Shown in pieces: positions 8,831 to 18,135 of a stretch of DNA of 64,000 nt. Source of the DNA: Angomonas deanei (taxonomy: Eukaryota > Euglenozoa > Kinetoplastea > Trypanosomatida > Trypanosomatidae). The DNA is taken from assembly GCA_903995115.1 (NCBI GenBank), contig LR877170.1, forward strand, positions 186,001-250,000, given 5' to 3'. Position 1 is the first letter of the stretch; every line of letters starts with the position of its first letter. Below the pieces are notes generated by a model that had not been told where the DNA came from, made no database searches, and was given only the letters and a program-made list of their open reading frames with translations. The position numbers and the translations under genes are program-made.

Positions 8831-11795
8831 CTATGATTGCTGCAATTGCTGTTTCATATAGGGAATAAACGCAGTCAAGTTTTCTTTTACTTCTTCCCAC
8901 GAGTCCGCCCCCACTTCTTCCAATAATTCTTCCAACTCTGCAATACGATACGTCCGCTTCACTTCTTTAGCGACCGACAATCGTTTTTTTATATACGGCC
9001 CCAACACGTTCAGAAATTGCTGTAAAATAGAATTCACCTCCAACGGCGCGTAAATTTGGGTATTGTACAAACGATTATCGTTGGAAAATAAATCGATGAG
9101 TGTATTCGCCGCTTCGCATTTTAGGGTGACACAGTGGTCGAAAAATAACACGTGTTGCACCCATTGTTGGCGAATATTATTTTCATTGTGCGTTGGGCAG
9201 GAAAAGGTGTTTAAAAAGCCACCATCCACGGTGAGACGACGATTATTATTATTATCTTCCTTATTATTTTGAAAAAACGGTAACATAATTTCATTTTCTT
9301 GACAGTAATCGATTAGCATTTGATGGCGAGTCAAAACATTTAACGAAAAGAGCGTCGCCGACTGAATAAAACTAACCGCATTGTTATAATTCTGATTCTT
9401 ATTTTCCATGTTGGCTAAAATGTTGGCCAGCAGGCTAACGCTCGCCACAGACGCTAACAATAACCCAAACACGTCGTGAAAGTGATTCGCACTCTGAAAA
9501 TGGGAATTACTATTCGAAACATTACGATTTAACTGAAATGGTTTTTTTTCCCAAAATAGTCGAGAAATTAAATCCATATCGGCCGGTACGACACATAAAA
9601 TATTATTATTCTGATGATTGCTATTTTGTTCTTTTCGTAGTAAAGTCCACGCACACTGCACCAAGGATTGTACATGTAACCAGAAAAACTGTAAAATAAT
9701 GTTTTCCGTTTCCTCTTTATTCGATAATTGCGAAATCGCCTCCAAACGAGTTTGGATCGCATGCATGATGGCACGAAATAGATTGTTTGGGTTATGGTCT
9801 TCAAAAATAAAATAATGGAACGGCAACATCATCAACAAACTCGAACTCATGGAAAACAAAACCACTTCGGTGTTTAAAATAGTGTTTTGCATAATTTGGG
9901 CATGTCTTATTGTATAAGAAATAATAATTCGCTGTTTTCGTGATGCACATGGTATAACATTTTTTGAATATCGAAGGAGGTGTTCTGATAGGCAATATTC
10001 GTCATGATATCATTATTATTATTATTATTATTGGAAAATCGTAACACATCTTGTAAACATTCGCCAAAATAGTATAATAATTTAAATTCTGAAATGACCG
10101 TGCCGTAAAATGGATTTTTGGCAAAAGCGCTTTCGTCGTCGTCCTTTTTAGAAAATTGCGTATACGAACACGCTTCACTAAACATATTATTTAATAATTT
10201 TAGCGAAGCATTCAACAACCCCAACCGCTCCGTCAACACACTTAATTTTAATTCGTTAATATCCGTGATATAACTATAATTTTGATGATTATTATTTTCA
10301 TTATTATTATTATTTTCGGAAGTTAGTGCATGATTCATTTGCTGATTGTTTTCTTCATCGGCCATCAATAATAAAAGTGCCCTTTTTCCAAATATCGAAT
10401 TGTTTATTGTATTCCAAAATTTTTAGCAAGAAGGGAAAAATGAGGCGAATATTACTTGCCAACACGTCTTTTTGTTTATTATTATTATTATTATTATTAT
10501 TATTCGAGGTGGAATGAAATAAAAGCGACTGGATGTGCACCGTCATGAGCGATAATCGTAACAAGATTGTTTTTTTAAATTCCGAGGCCGCCATCAACGC
10601 CAACACCTCATTGTGATTCGACACCGTATAATCATTCTTATTTTCAGCGTATAATTCATTCATATCACGAAGTATAGTCTTCCGCCCTGGACGACGGCAT
10701 TTAAAAAATTTTGAAGATGATTATTATTATTATTATTTAAAAATGGTCCGAAAAGTGCAGTTTCGTCGACCACATCACTTAAAAACTCACTTAACGATAA
10801 CATTAATTCCGAAAAGGTTTCCGTTTCTTTTTTTTTAAAATAATAAATATCCCCCTTGCCGTTGTCGTTTTCCCCAGACGAAAATAATAATTGATAATAA
10901 TTCACAATCGCTTATTATTATTATTATTTTGAATATTTTGATAAATCGTGTTCACCAACACTTCCAGAATGTTTATCATAAAACACATCATATTTTCATT
11001 ATTATTATTGTTTTGTGGAATTCGCATCAAATTTGAAAATTGCGTATAAAAATCGTCCAAAGTGCGATTTAAGTTTGACAAAAATAAAAATAATTCATTT
11101 AATACGTAAATTAACGCAAAACACGTTTTGACCGCCGACGTGCCCTGACTTTCATTTTCATTGTTATTATTATTATTTTCGTTATTTTCATTATTATTAT
11201 TATGATTTGGATTAAAAATAGAAGTAACGACGTCATTCTGTCGTCCGGCGGTGATGAGTCCCCAAAGTGTTTGAATCATCAAAAAAATAAGTGTCATACC
11301 ATTATTATTATTTGAAAATAAAATATGGATTAATGTTTCATGTACCGATGGTAGCGGGATATCGAGCAAGTGGCGTAGAACGTGCAAGGCGGCTTGCTTC
11401 ACATATAAAATATCGCGTTGAATCGACGAAAATTGTAACAGTTCATTATTATTATTATTATTATTATTTTGGTTTTGTGGGAGTTGTAACGGCAAAAGAA
11501 AGACAATTTCCATTAATTTTTGCGTCAGCGTGGAGAAAAGTGTGTCCGGCGGGTTTTGCGACAGAAAGTTTTGAAATTCAGAGGAATGTAAAATAAAATG
11601 CGAACACTCCTCCAACGATTCTTCCAGAATTTTAAAGTTAATGAGTTCCATCTGTTGTAGGACATCGACTTGTACGAGGTACGTTAGAAAAGCCGGTATC
11701 ACTGCATTATGATTATTATTTTCATTATTATTAGTATTATGGTTGACGGCTTTTCGGGCGTTTTTGCCCTTGACAGGAATTCTTGGCTTTCCCAT
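8831..11795 (-). CDS. Helical (ARM/HEAT-like) protein, about 988 residues, frame broken four times
   Basis: Five consecutive frames (ending at 10902, 10660, 10355, 9907 and 8831) abut or overlap by 0-14 bases with no UTR-like DNA between them. I read them as one gene: at each join the next frame continues a helical, leucine-rich sequence (for example GGK-TILRDMNELYAE near 10665 and W-KRALLLLMADEEN near 10375). Counting one base per break gives a length divisible by three. The sequence alternates amphipathic helices and Asn tracts in the manner of ARM/HEAT repeats, for example YVKQAALHVLRHLLD, and ends in an acidic-basic segment with RIAELEELLEEVGADSWEEV. No named family is recognised. A scaffold of the flagellum or centriole would fit the fold but is unproven. 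The ATG at 11793-11795 follows a pyrimidine-rich tract. Confidence 0.6.
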
Positions 11796-12021
11796 TTTTT
11801 TTTTTGTTTTTTATTTAATAATGTAATATTAATTCAATCTTTAAAAATAGAATAAAAAATGGGGGAAGAAAGATAGAATACACGTCAAATCATAGAAAAT
11901 AATTTTCAACAACAACAACACATTTCACATTTTTTTTTGTTAAACATTAATTCACATTTTAATCGTATTATTATTAATTGATTAAAAAAAAAAAAGAATT
12001 ATTATTATTAATTTATTGTAT

Positions 12022-12844
12022 TTAAGATCCTTTGACAGAGTATTTCATAAAATAATCATAAAAATTCACATGTCGGAAACTTTCGTCGCGGTGGTCAAAT
12101 AAATAATGTCTCGTTTCATAAAACAACGTGGGCTCAATCGGCACTTCCAAGATTTCAAATTCTTTATTTTTATTTTTATTCTTATTGTTATTTTTAGAAT
12201 TGTACTGTTGCGCGGTCCACTCGACTTTCTCTTTATAACTTAGACAAGCGGTTTTGTGCGCCGTGGTCCAATGCTTTTTCTGACACGCCGCGGAACAATA
12301 AAACACACTTTTACAACTACTACATCGCAATAATTTTTCATTATTATTATTATTATGGATTACCATTTTGTTGCAGTTGGCGCAGGTATCACTATAACAA
12401 CGACTGACGAGTGGCGTCAAGTGCAAAAGAGTGGTGGAGGCGTCGAGAAATAATAAATCCTTCGCTTGTTCAATGTTGGCCTCGGAAAGTTTTATTTCAG
12501 TAGTATTTTCATTTTTATTTTCTTGGATGGGGAGCGCGGCACGAAGATCGGTGAGGGCAATGACGACGTCATCGTCTTTGACTAATTCCTCCTCGTTAAA
12601 CATTTCATTATTATTATTCATCGGGTCCTGACGTTGTTTTTGTTTTTCTTTTAGTTTTCGTCGCAGCTCCTCTCGGCTGGGGTTGCTAGACGTTTTATTA
12701 TTATTTTCATTTTCTTCATTATTATTATTTTTATCGCCTCCGTTGATAATAAGATCGATCATCGGCACAAACCACGGCAACTGCGCCAAAAATAATAAAT
12801 TTAATTCTGCGAGTTCATTTAATTTTTTTTCTAGCGCCACATCG

Positions 12845-12876
<32 letters not shown>

Positions 12877-13230
12877 GGCAATACTTTTTTTCCCATTATT
12901 ATTGTTATTCGTTTCGTAAATATCTTCCATTCGACAAAGTTCCCCCAAAACGGTGATTACTTCATAACGGCATTCGACGCAAACCGCGTTGTTGCGCTGC
13001 GCCAAGAAGAACGCCACTTGTTTCAAAAATAGTTCCCGACGTAGTTTCGCCAAGTTTTCTTTATTATTGTGGTAGTCGCAGAAAAATAGTTTCACGCTGG
13101 GATGAAAGATAACGGTACTGAGGGCGACGAGGTGATAGGACTTCACTTGAAAACTTTCCGTCGTGCTCGTGATGACGTTGTAAATCATATCGAGCGTGAC
13201 GGGGTCTGGCCGAGGTGGTGGCGGTGGCAT
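12022..13230 (-). CDS. MYND zinc-finger protein
   Basis: This is an unbroken 402-residue protein. The N-terminal 180 residues are helical (YHLVALSTVIFHPSVKLFF) and interrupted by an eleven-residue Asn-rich tract; a charged linker follows. A MYND finger lies in the last third with all eight zinc ligands: CANC, CSSC, then FYCSAAC, and HWTTAHKTAC. MYND fingers usually bind proline-rich peptides or join chromatin and assembly factors, including dynein-arm assembly factors such as ZMYND10; I cannot tell which applies. An oddity is a five-Asn tract inside the finger, in the loop between the first two Cys pairs. The start is well supported by a long C/T tract ending in CTAG at 13272. Confidence 0.85.
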
Positions 13231-13271
13231 GGGGATGGTGAATTTTTTTTTTTTTTTTTATTGTATAATTC

Positions 13272-13301
13272 CTAGTAAAAGAAAGAAAAGGGAGAGAAAA
13301 A
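13272..13301 (-). promoter_or_regulatory. Putative spliced-leader acceptor of the MYND gene
   Basis: The sense strand reads a nearly pure pyrimidine tract (TCTCTCCCTTTTCTTTC, then TTTTACTAG) ending at 13272, about 40 bases before the ATG. It is one of the clearest acceptors in the window. Confidence 0.55.
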
Positions 13302-13417
13302 TACAGTTTTATTGAACAAAGATTTTCATTTATTTCCTGACAGAAACAGTTTGTTTTTTTTTTTTTTTAATGTTTACGCTTAATTCTGTAGGTATTAAAT
13401 TATTATTATTATTATTA

Positions 13418-14596
13418 TTACGCCTTCACATAATCGTACAGTTGTTGCAGCCACCGCTCGTACTCCTCCTGCTCCGTCCAGAGGGCCCACTGCCCTAGCT
13501 GCTCGCCGAACTGATCGTCTATGAAACGTTCTGCCAAGTAACTTTGAACACCGTCTAACACTTCATCTTCTATTTCCGTCAAGTCGGGGCCGGTATAACT
13601 ACCAAACGGATTATTGTAATACACTGCTTTTATATTTTTATTTTCATTATTATTATTATTTTTTTTAAAAAGGGAGGTAGTTTATTTTTTTCAGATGGAC
13701 TCCCTGTCGTGCCCATGAGAGCGTATTTTCCATGATAAATAATATTATCCACCATCACTTCGCCTTCGATAATATCACAGCGAAACTCAATGCAGTGCGA
13801 TAAAAAATCTTCTTCCTCTGTCGTCAAATACGTTTCCTCCGGCATCACCGTTTTATTTTCATTTTCATTATTATTTTCGGTTAGATTATTATTATTTTGC
13901 GGATTGCTTTCGTCGATGGGTTGGACAAAAAACGAAAATGGAAAGTGTTCACCGCGGATGTCACATTCCGGATCGAGGGAGGCATCCCTACCTTGTAACT
14001 GTAGTCGCACCAAGTGTCGCTCGGCTTGCCGAGGTACTTGCAAATTTTCATTTTCATTATTATTATTGTTATTTTCAACGTCTTCCTTTTTCATTTTGTG
14101 AAACGTGCGTGGTGGCACCCACCAGCGTCGTAGATATAATAAGGAAGTCCCCGGCACGTGTTGTACGGTCCAACCTTTCGGGATCGGCGGCGCGCCCTCT
14201 TCCTTATCTAATCGATATTTTTCATCGTCAATTTCTTTTTGAATACATTGTAAAAAAGATTCTTCCGGCAGTTCTAACGCACTCGGTGGGAGCGTCTGAC
14301 GTATCGGGGTGTGATGATTTTCATGATTGTTATTTTCATTATTGTTATTGTATAAAACAGAATTAGAAGATGAAAAATCTTCGAAATGAGGCGTGCCGGT
14401 GTTACTTAAAAAGGGGTCTTCGTCATCTTTAATATTATTATTATTATTCGCGTAATTTCTTTTTTGTAAATGATGGGCGCTGATAAAAATAGAATGATGA
14501 TTAGTGATTATTAATATTTGTGAAGAGAGATCGTTTGGGAATTAACGATGGAACGGTAAACGGAAAACCGCCAAGTAGTTTTGTTCTTTGCCGCAT
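13418..14596 (-). CDS. MAM33/p32 (p22-like) mitochondrial matrix protein
   Basis: The C-terminus is diagnostic: YTGPDLTEIEDEVLDG, then QSYLAERFIDD and YERWLQQLYDYV match the end of the MAM33/gC1qBP (p32) family, which forms acidic trimers in the mitochondrial matrix; the trypanosome member p22 is linked to RNA editing. The middle segment (RLQLQGRDASLDPE, then FPFSFFVQP) fits the beta-sheet core. The longest single frame has no ATG. Following the coding sense upstream past one shift near 14505 gives an ATG at 14594-14596 and MRQRTKLLGGFPFTVPSL, a convincing mitochondrial presequence. A second shift lies at a run of eight A at about 13665-13672. The two cancel, giving 392 residues. The stop sits at the edge of an AAT tract, so several TAA codons follow in a row. 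Confidence 0.75.
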
Positions 14597-14938
14597 TTTT
14601 CGTTTTTTTTTTTTTAATGAATATTATTATTCTCTAAGATATACTTTTTTCTTAAAAAATAAAAAAATAGAGAGAGAGAGGATTATTGTCGGAGGAAGAA
14701 AGTCATAAAAACAAGAAACAGAATATATACGAAAATAACAACAACAGCAGCTGTTCATTTTTTTTTTTTTCAATATAAATGAAATACCTACATGACTAAA
14801 ATTTTTTTTACTTATTTCTTTTTTTTGATATAAAAATAATAAAAAAACTTCCTAAAAAACAAGAAATGAAAAATTAACAAATTAAGTTCCTAATCAAATA
14901 AAAAATAAATAATACTTATATTTTTATTTTTATTTTTT
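14597..14938. other. Intergenic between the MAM33-like gene and the compact membrane protein gene
   Basis: It holds A/T homopolymers, a CAACAACAACAGCAGCTG-like stretch near 14735-14753, and a T-rich tract with AAG and TTAG acceptor candidates at about 14635-14665 for the MAM33-like gene. I see no further gene. Confidence 0.5.
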
Positions 14939-15361
14939 CTAATCCATGGAGAAGACGGCACCACGGTTCTTCCACTCCCACCCGTTGCGGTGCATGCGAA
15001 GGCCATACGTAAACAAACCCACGCCAAGACCGCCGATGCCCCAGAAAGAGAGACGAAGCGCAAATTTCCAGTGCAGGGGGCCAAAGAAGTTTTTGAGCGC
15101 AAAGTGGCCGAAGCCGAACCAAGCGCCGCTGAAAGGACGGTCCAAGTGGTGGGTGGGGGTCGTCAGCTCAAAAGGCGCGAAGGGGTCTTTGAATTGTTTG
15201 CTGTTCCACGCCTTCCAGCCCATCGGCTTCACACGGAAGTTGCCCTCCTTGTGCGCGTGAAGCTTGAGGGTGTTGAAGCGCAGGACGGGGCTGGCGCCTT
15301 TGATCGCGGGGATCGTGCTGAGAGCACTGCTGTGACCACGGCGGAGGGCACTGGCGAGCAT
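14939..15361 (-). CDS. Compact mitochondrial-type protein with one membrane span
   Basis: This gene encodes 140 residues with no Asn tract and clearly higher GC than its surroundings. The N-terminus (MLASALRRGHSSALSTIP) looks like a mitochondrial presequence. One hydrophobic segment near residues 108-125 (FWGIGGLGVGLFTYGLR) could span the inner membrane, followed by a short basic and aromatic tail (NGWEWKNRG). The middle is rich in Trp, Phe and Pro. Size and architecture suggest a small subunit of a respiratory or ATP-synthase complex, many of which are lineage-specific in kinetoplastids, but I do not recognise the family. The start lies 38 bases downstream of a T17 run ending in TAG. Several longer plus-strand frames over this gene are shadows. 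Confidence 0.75.
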   Translation of the reverse strand: MLASALRRGHSSALSTIPAIKGASPVLRFNTLKLHAHKEGNFRVKPMGWKAWNSKQFKDPFAPFELTTPTHHLDRPFSGAWFGFGHFALKNFFGPLHWKFALRLSFWGIGGLGVGLFTYGLRMHRNGWEWKNRGAVFSMD

Positions 15362-15397
15362 TGGGGAAATACTTTTATAAAAAAAAGAAAAACTTAT

Positions 15398-15418
15398 CTA
15401 AAAAAAAAAAAAAAAAAA
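15398..15418 (-). promoter_or_regulatory. Putative spliced-leader acceptor
   Basis: A pure T tract on the sense strand runs directly into TAG at 15398-15400, shortly upstream of the ATG at 15361. Confidence 0.5.
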
Positions 15419-15622
15419 GTGAGGGGAAAGAGAGGTGATTTATTTTGTTTTTGGTAGTGAAAACAAGGGGAAATGTTTTTTTTTTGATTTTTTTTTTTTT
15501 TTTAATATTAACAATGATCTCTAATCTAGAAAAATTTTAAAAAAAAATGTAATTTTTTTTTTTTTTTTAGGAAGTCTCTTCAAATTTGACATTTCCTGTT
15601 TCTAACAATACCAATAACTCAT

Positions 15623-17755
15623 TTAGTTGCTGAGCGGAGATGGACACTTCTCTTTCCTTTTATTATTATTATTTTGATTTTTTTTTGCGTCCGCGCGGGC
15701 CAACGCTAAATTTTTGGCATTTTCCTGTACTTGTTTTAATTTCTGCAGTGGACTGGCAATGTGCTGTGGGACTGCTTCTTCCAGACTTAACGTACTATCA
15801 TTCACATTGTTATTATTATTATTATTTTGAATTTTATTATTTTTAGTTTCATGTTTTGTTTTTCCAAAGTGTAATGGGTGTTCGTCGTAATCACAAAGAG
15901 AAAGCGTTTCATCCTCTTCACTATTTTCATTATTGTTATTATTATTTTCGTAACATACTTTTTTTTGTTTTTCTACAATCGGTTCCAAACTCAAACGTGG
16001 AATATTATTATTATTATTATTATTTATGATTATTTCATTATTATCTTCATCGATAAAAGAAGGTCGACGTGGCGGCGGCGAGGCGCCATCTCTTTCTTCT
16101 TTTACTTCACTTTCATTATTATTATTATTTTCATTATTACTATAATTTATTTTTTCGACACAAGGACTAGAAATCAGACGAGAGTTGACCCTCGCGTCAC
16201 TCCGAGAAAACAACACTAAAACATTATTATTATTATTGGGCAAAGAAGGATCTCGCACGACTCGAATAGAAGACGGACTGCGATTATTATTATTATTATT
16301 TTCATTTTTATTATAATAATCGACAGGATAGGAAGGTGTTTTATTTTCTTTATTATTATTATTATTATTATTGTCCGTGGCAATCAAAGTTTCTAAAATA
16401 CTTTCCAACGCACTCAACTGAGAAGGATTTAATTGCTTTATTTTTTGAGAAAGTATATTTGCATCGTAATTATTATTATTTTGATTATTATTATTCGATT
16501 TTGAAATACTTTTCACAATGGATTCTTCTTTTTTAGGGGTTGTTTTCAGCGAAGAAACGGAAGTTGTATGATTATTATTATGATGAGAAAGAGAACTTTT
16601 ACTCGAGCGTCTTTTTTTTTCTGTACTGTGATGACTATTATTATTATTACTTTCGTAACCGAGTTTTAATACCTCTTTTGCTGGTTTTTTAATATTATTA
16701 TTATTATTATTATTATTGGGAATGACGGTTTTCTTTTTCAACGCACTGCTACTTCTTTTTTTTATCGTTCCATTATTATTATTATTATTATTTTCATTTT
16801 TATTATTATTATTAATATTATTATTATTTGTTTTGGCGGCGGAAATAATCGGTTTATTTTTATTATTATTATTGGAATTATTTAATTCCGTTTTACTTTT
16901 TAGTCGAATTACTTTTTGGCCATTCACAAAATTATTATTATTTTGATTATTATTATTTAATTCATTTTTGGAACTAAACGATCGTGCCAAACGATTATTA
17001 TTATTATTATTATTATGATTTAAATTATTATTTTTGGAATTTGTTTTTGTAAAAGAAGTTAATCCATTATTATGAGTGGTGTTATTTTTTTTAGGTTCAC
17101 TGGCAGAACGTTTCTTTCTTTCTTTTGTTTTTTCCACATTATCATTATTATTATTATTTTTTATAGTACTGTCGTCTTCTTTTTTCTTTTTTTCAGACGA
17201 GCTAATTTTCGGCGTCGTTCGCGCCCGTCGCAGCACACGTGGCGTTTGATTTATATTATGATGATTATTATTATTTAAATGATTATTTTTTGTATCGTTA
17301 CGATCAAAAAACGTGACGGCCTGATAACTATGAATTCGAGAAAATTTATTATTATTATTATTTTTCGTTTTATTGGCTTCCGAGAGTGGTTTGGCGGAGG
17401 AAGAACGTATTTTCGTATTACTGGAACTTCTATTTTTGGTTTTATTTTCATTATTATTATTATTATTTTTAAGTTTTGTGTCTGCGGAAGCCGTCGGACG
17501 AACGCCGCTGGCGGTTCTAGTTTTACTGGCCGTACTAGACGTTCTTTTATTATTATTATTTTTATTATTGTTCGCAATCGAAAACATATTATGATTATTA
17601 TTATCTACGGTGGACTTTTTTTGTTTTAACGACGGTGGCATTAGTTTTCTATTTCTATTCACATTATTATTATTATTATTATTATTATTTTCTTCTTCGT
17701 AAATGAGTCTTCGTGAAGCGTTTTCGGGCAATGCTCTTTTTCTAACCGAAGACAT
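15623..17755 (-). CDS. Asn-rich basic protein, unrecognised
   Basis: This is an unbroken frame of 710 residues from the ATG at 17753-17755 (MSSVRKRALPENASRR) to 15623. About half of the residues are Asn, in runs of 3-9, separated by basic Ser/Lys/Arg pieces (SSSEKKKKED, KKRSSSALKKKT). Slightly less repetitive segments occur near the C-terminus: KIKQLNPSQLSALESILETL, which looks helical, and SPLQKLKQVQENAKNLALAR. No enzyme motif, signal peptide or membrane span is visible. The high positive charge could suit nucleic acid or microtubule binding; this is only inference from composition. The frame survives more than 30 AAT tracts without a break, in contrast to its giant neighbours. The acceptor is a T-rich tract ending in TTTTAG at about 17772. 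Confidence 0.75.
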   Translation of the reverse strand: MSSVRKRALPENASRRLIYEEENNNNNNNNNVNRNRKLMPPSLKQKKSTVDNNNHNMFSIANNNKNNNNKRTSSTASKTRTASGVRPTASADTKLKNNNNNNENKTKNRSSSNTKIRSSSAKPLSEANKTKNNNNNKFSRIHSYQAVTFFDRNDTKNNHLNNNNHHNINQTPRVLRRARTTPKISSSEKKKKEDDSTIKNNNNNDNVEKTKERKKRSASEPKKNNTTHNNGLTSFTKTNSKNNNLNHNNNNNNNRLARSFSSKNELNNNNQNNNNFVNGQKVIRLKSKTELNNSNNNNKNKPIISAAKTNNNNINNNNKNENNNNNNNGTIKKRSSSALKKKTVIPNNNNNNNNIKKPAKEVLKLGYESNNNNSHHSTEKKRRSSKSSLSHHNNNHTTSVSSLKTTPKKEESIVKSISKSNNNNQNNNNYDANILSQKIKQLNPSQLSALESILETLIATDNNNNNNNKENKTPSYPVDYYNKNENNNNNNRSPSSIRVVRDPSLPNNNNNVLVLFSRSDARVNSRLISSPCVEKINYSNNENNNNNESEVKEERDGASPPPRRPSFIDEDNNEIIINNNNNNNIPRLSLEPIVEKQKKVCYENNNNNNENSEEDETLSLCDYDEHPLHFGKTKHETKNNKIQNNNNNNNVNDSTLSLEEAVPQHIASPLQKLKQVQENAKNLALARADAKKNQNNNNKRKEKCPSPLSN

Positions 17756-18135
17756 TTTTTTAATTTTTTTCTAAAATTAAAATAATTATTCTTTTTTATA
17801 ATTTATTTCTATCTCTCTATTTGTACAAGTTTTCTTCATGAGAAAATAAAAGAAAGAAAAATAAATAAGTAAATCAATTTTCACTTTCACTTTTTTTTTT
17901 TTTTTTTTGTCAAACACAACAGCAAGAAAGAAAAAAAAAAAAAGTAAGTTAGGCAATAAATCAAGAAGTATGTCTATAATTTTTTTTTTTTTTTGATTAG
18001 TTTTTAATTTTATATTTTTTTTTTTTGATGGTGGAATAACGATGATAGTAAGAACAAGAATAATAATACAATACAAAAACGCAAAAAAAAAAAAAAAGGT
18101 TGTTAATAAATAAATATTATTGTTTTTTTTTTTTT
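17756..18135. other. Intergenic, homopolymers
   Basis: No gene is visible. Runs of 12-17 A or T at about 17889-17909, 17931-17943, 17980-17993, 18083-18096 and 18123-18137 dominate; the last borders the kinesin stop codon. Confidence 0.55.
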
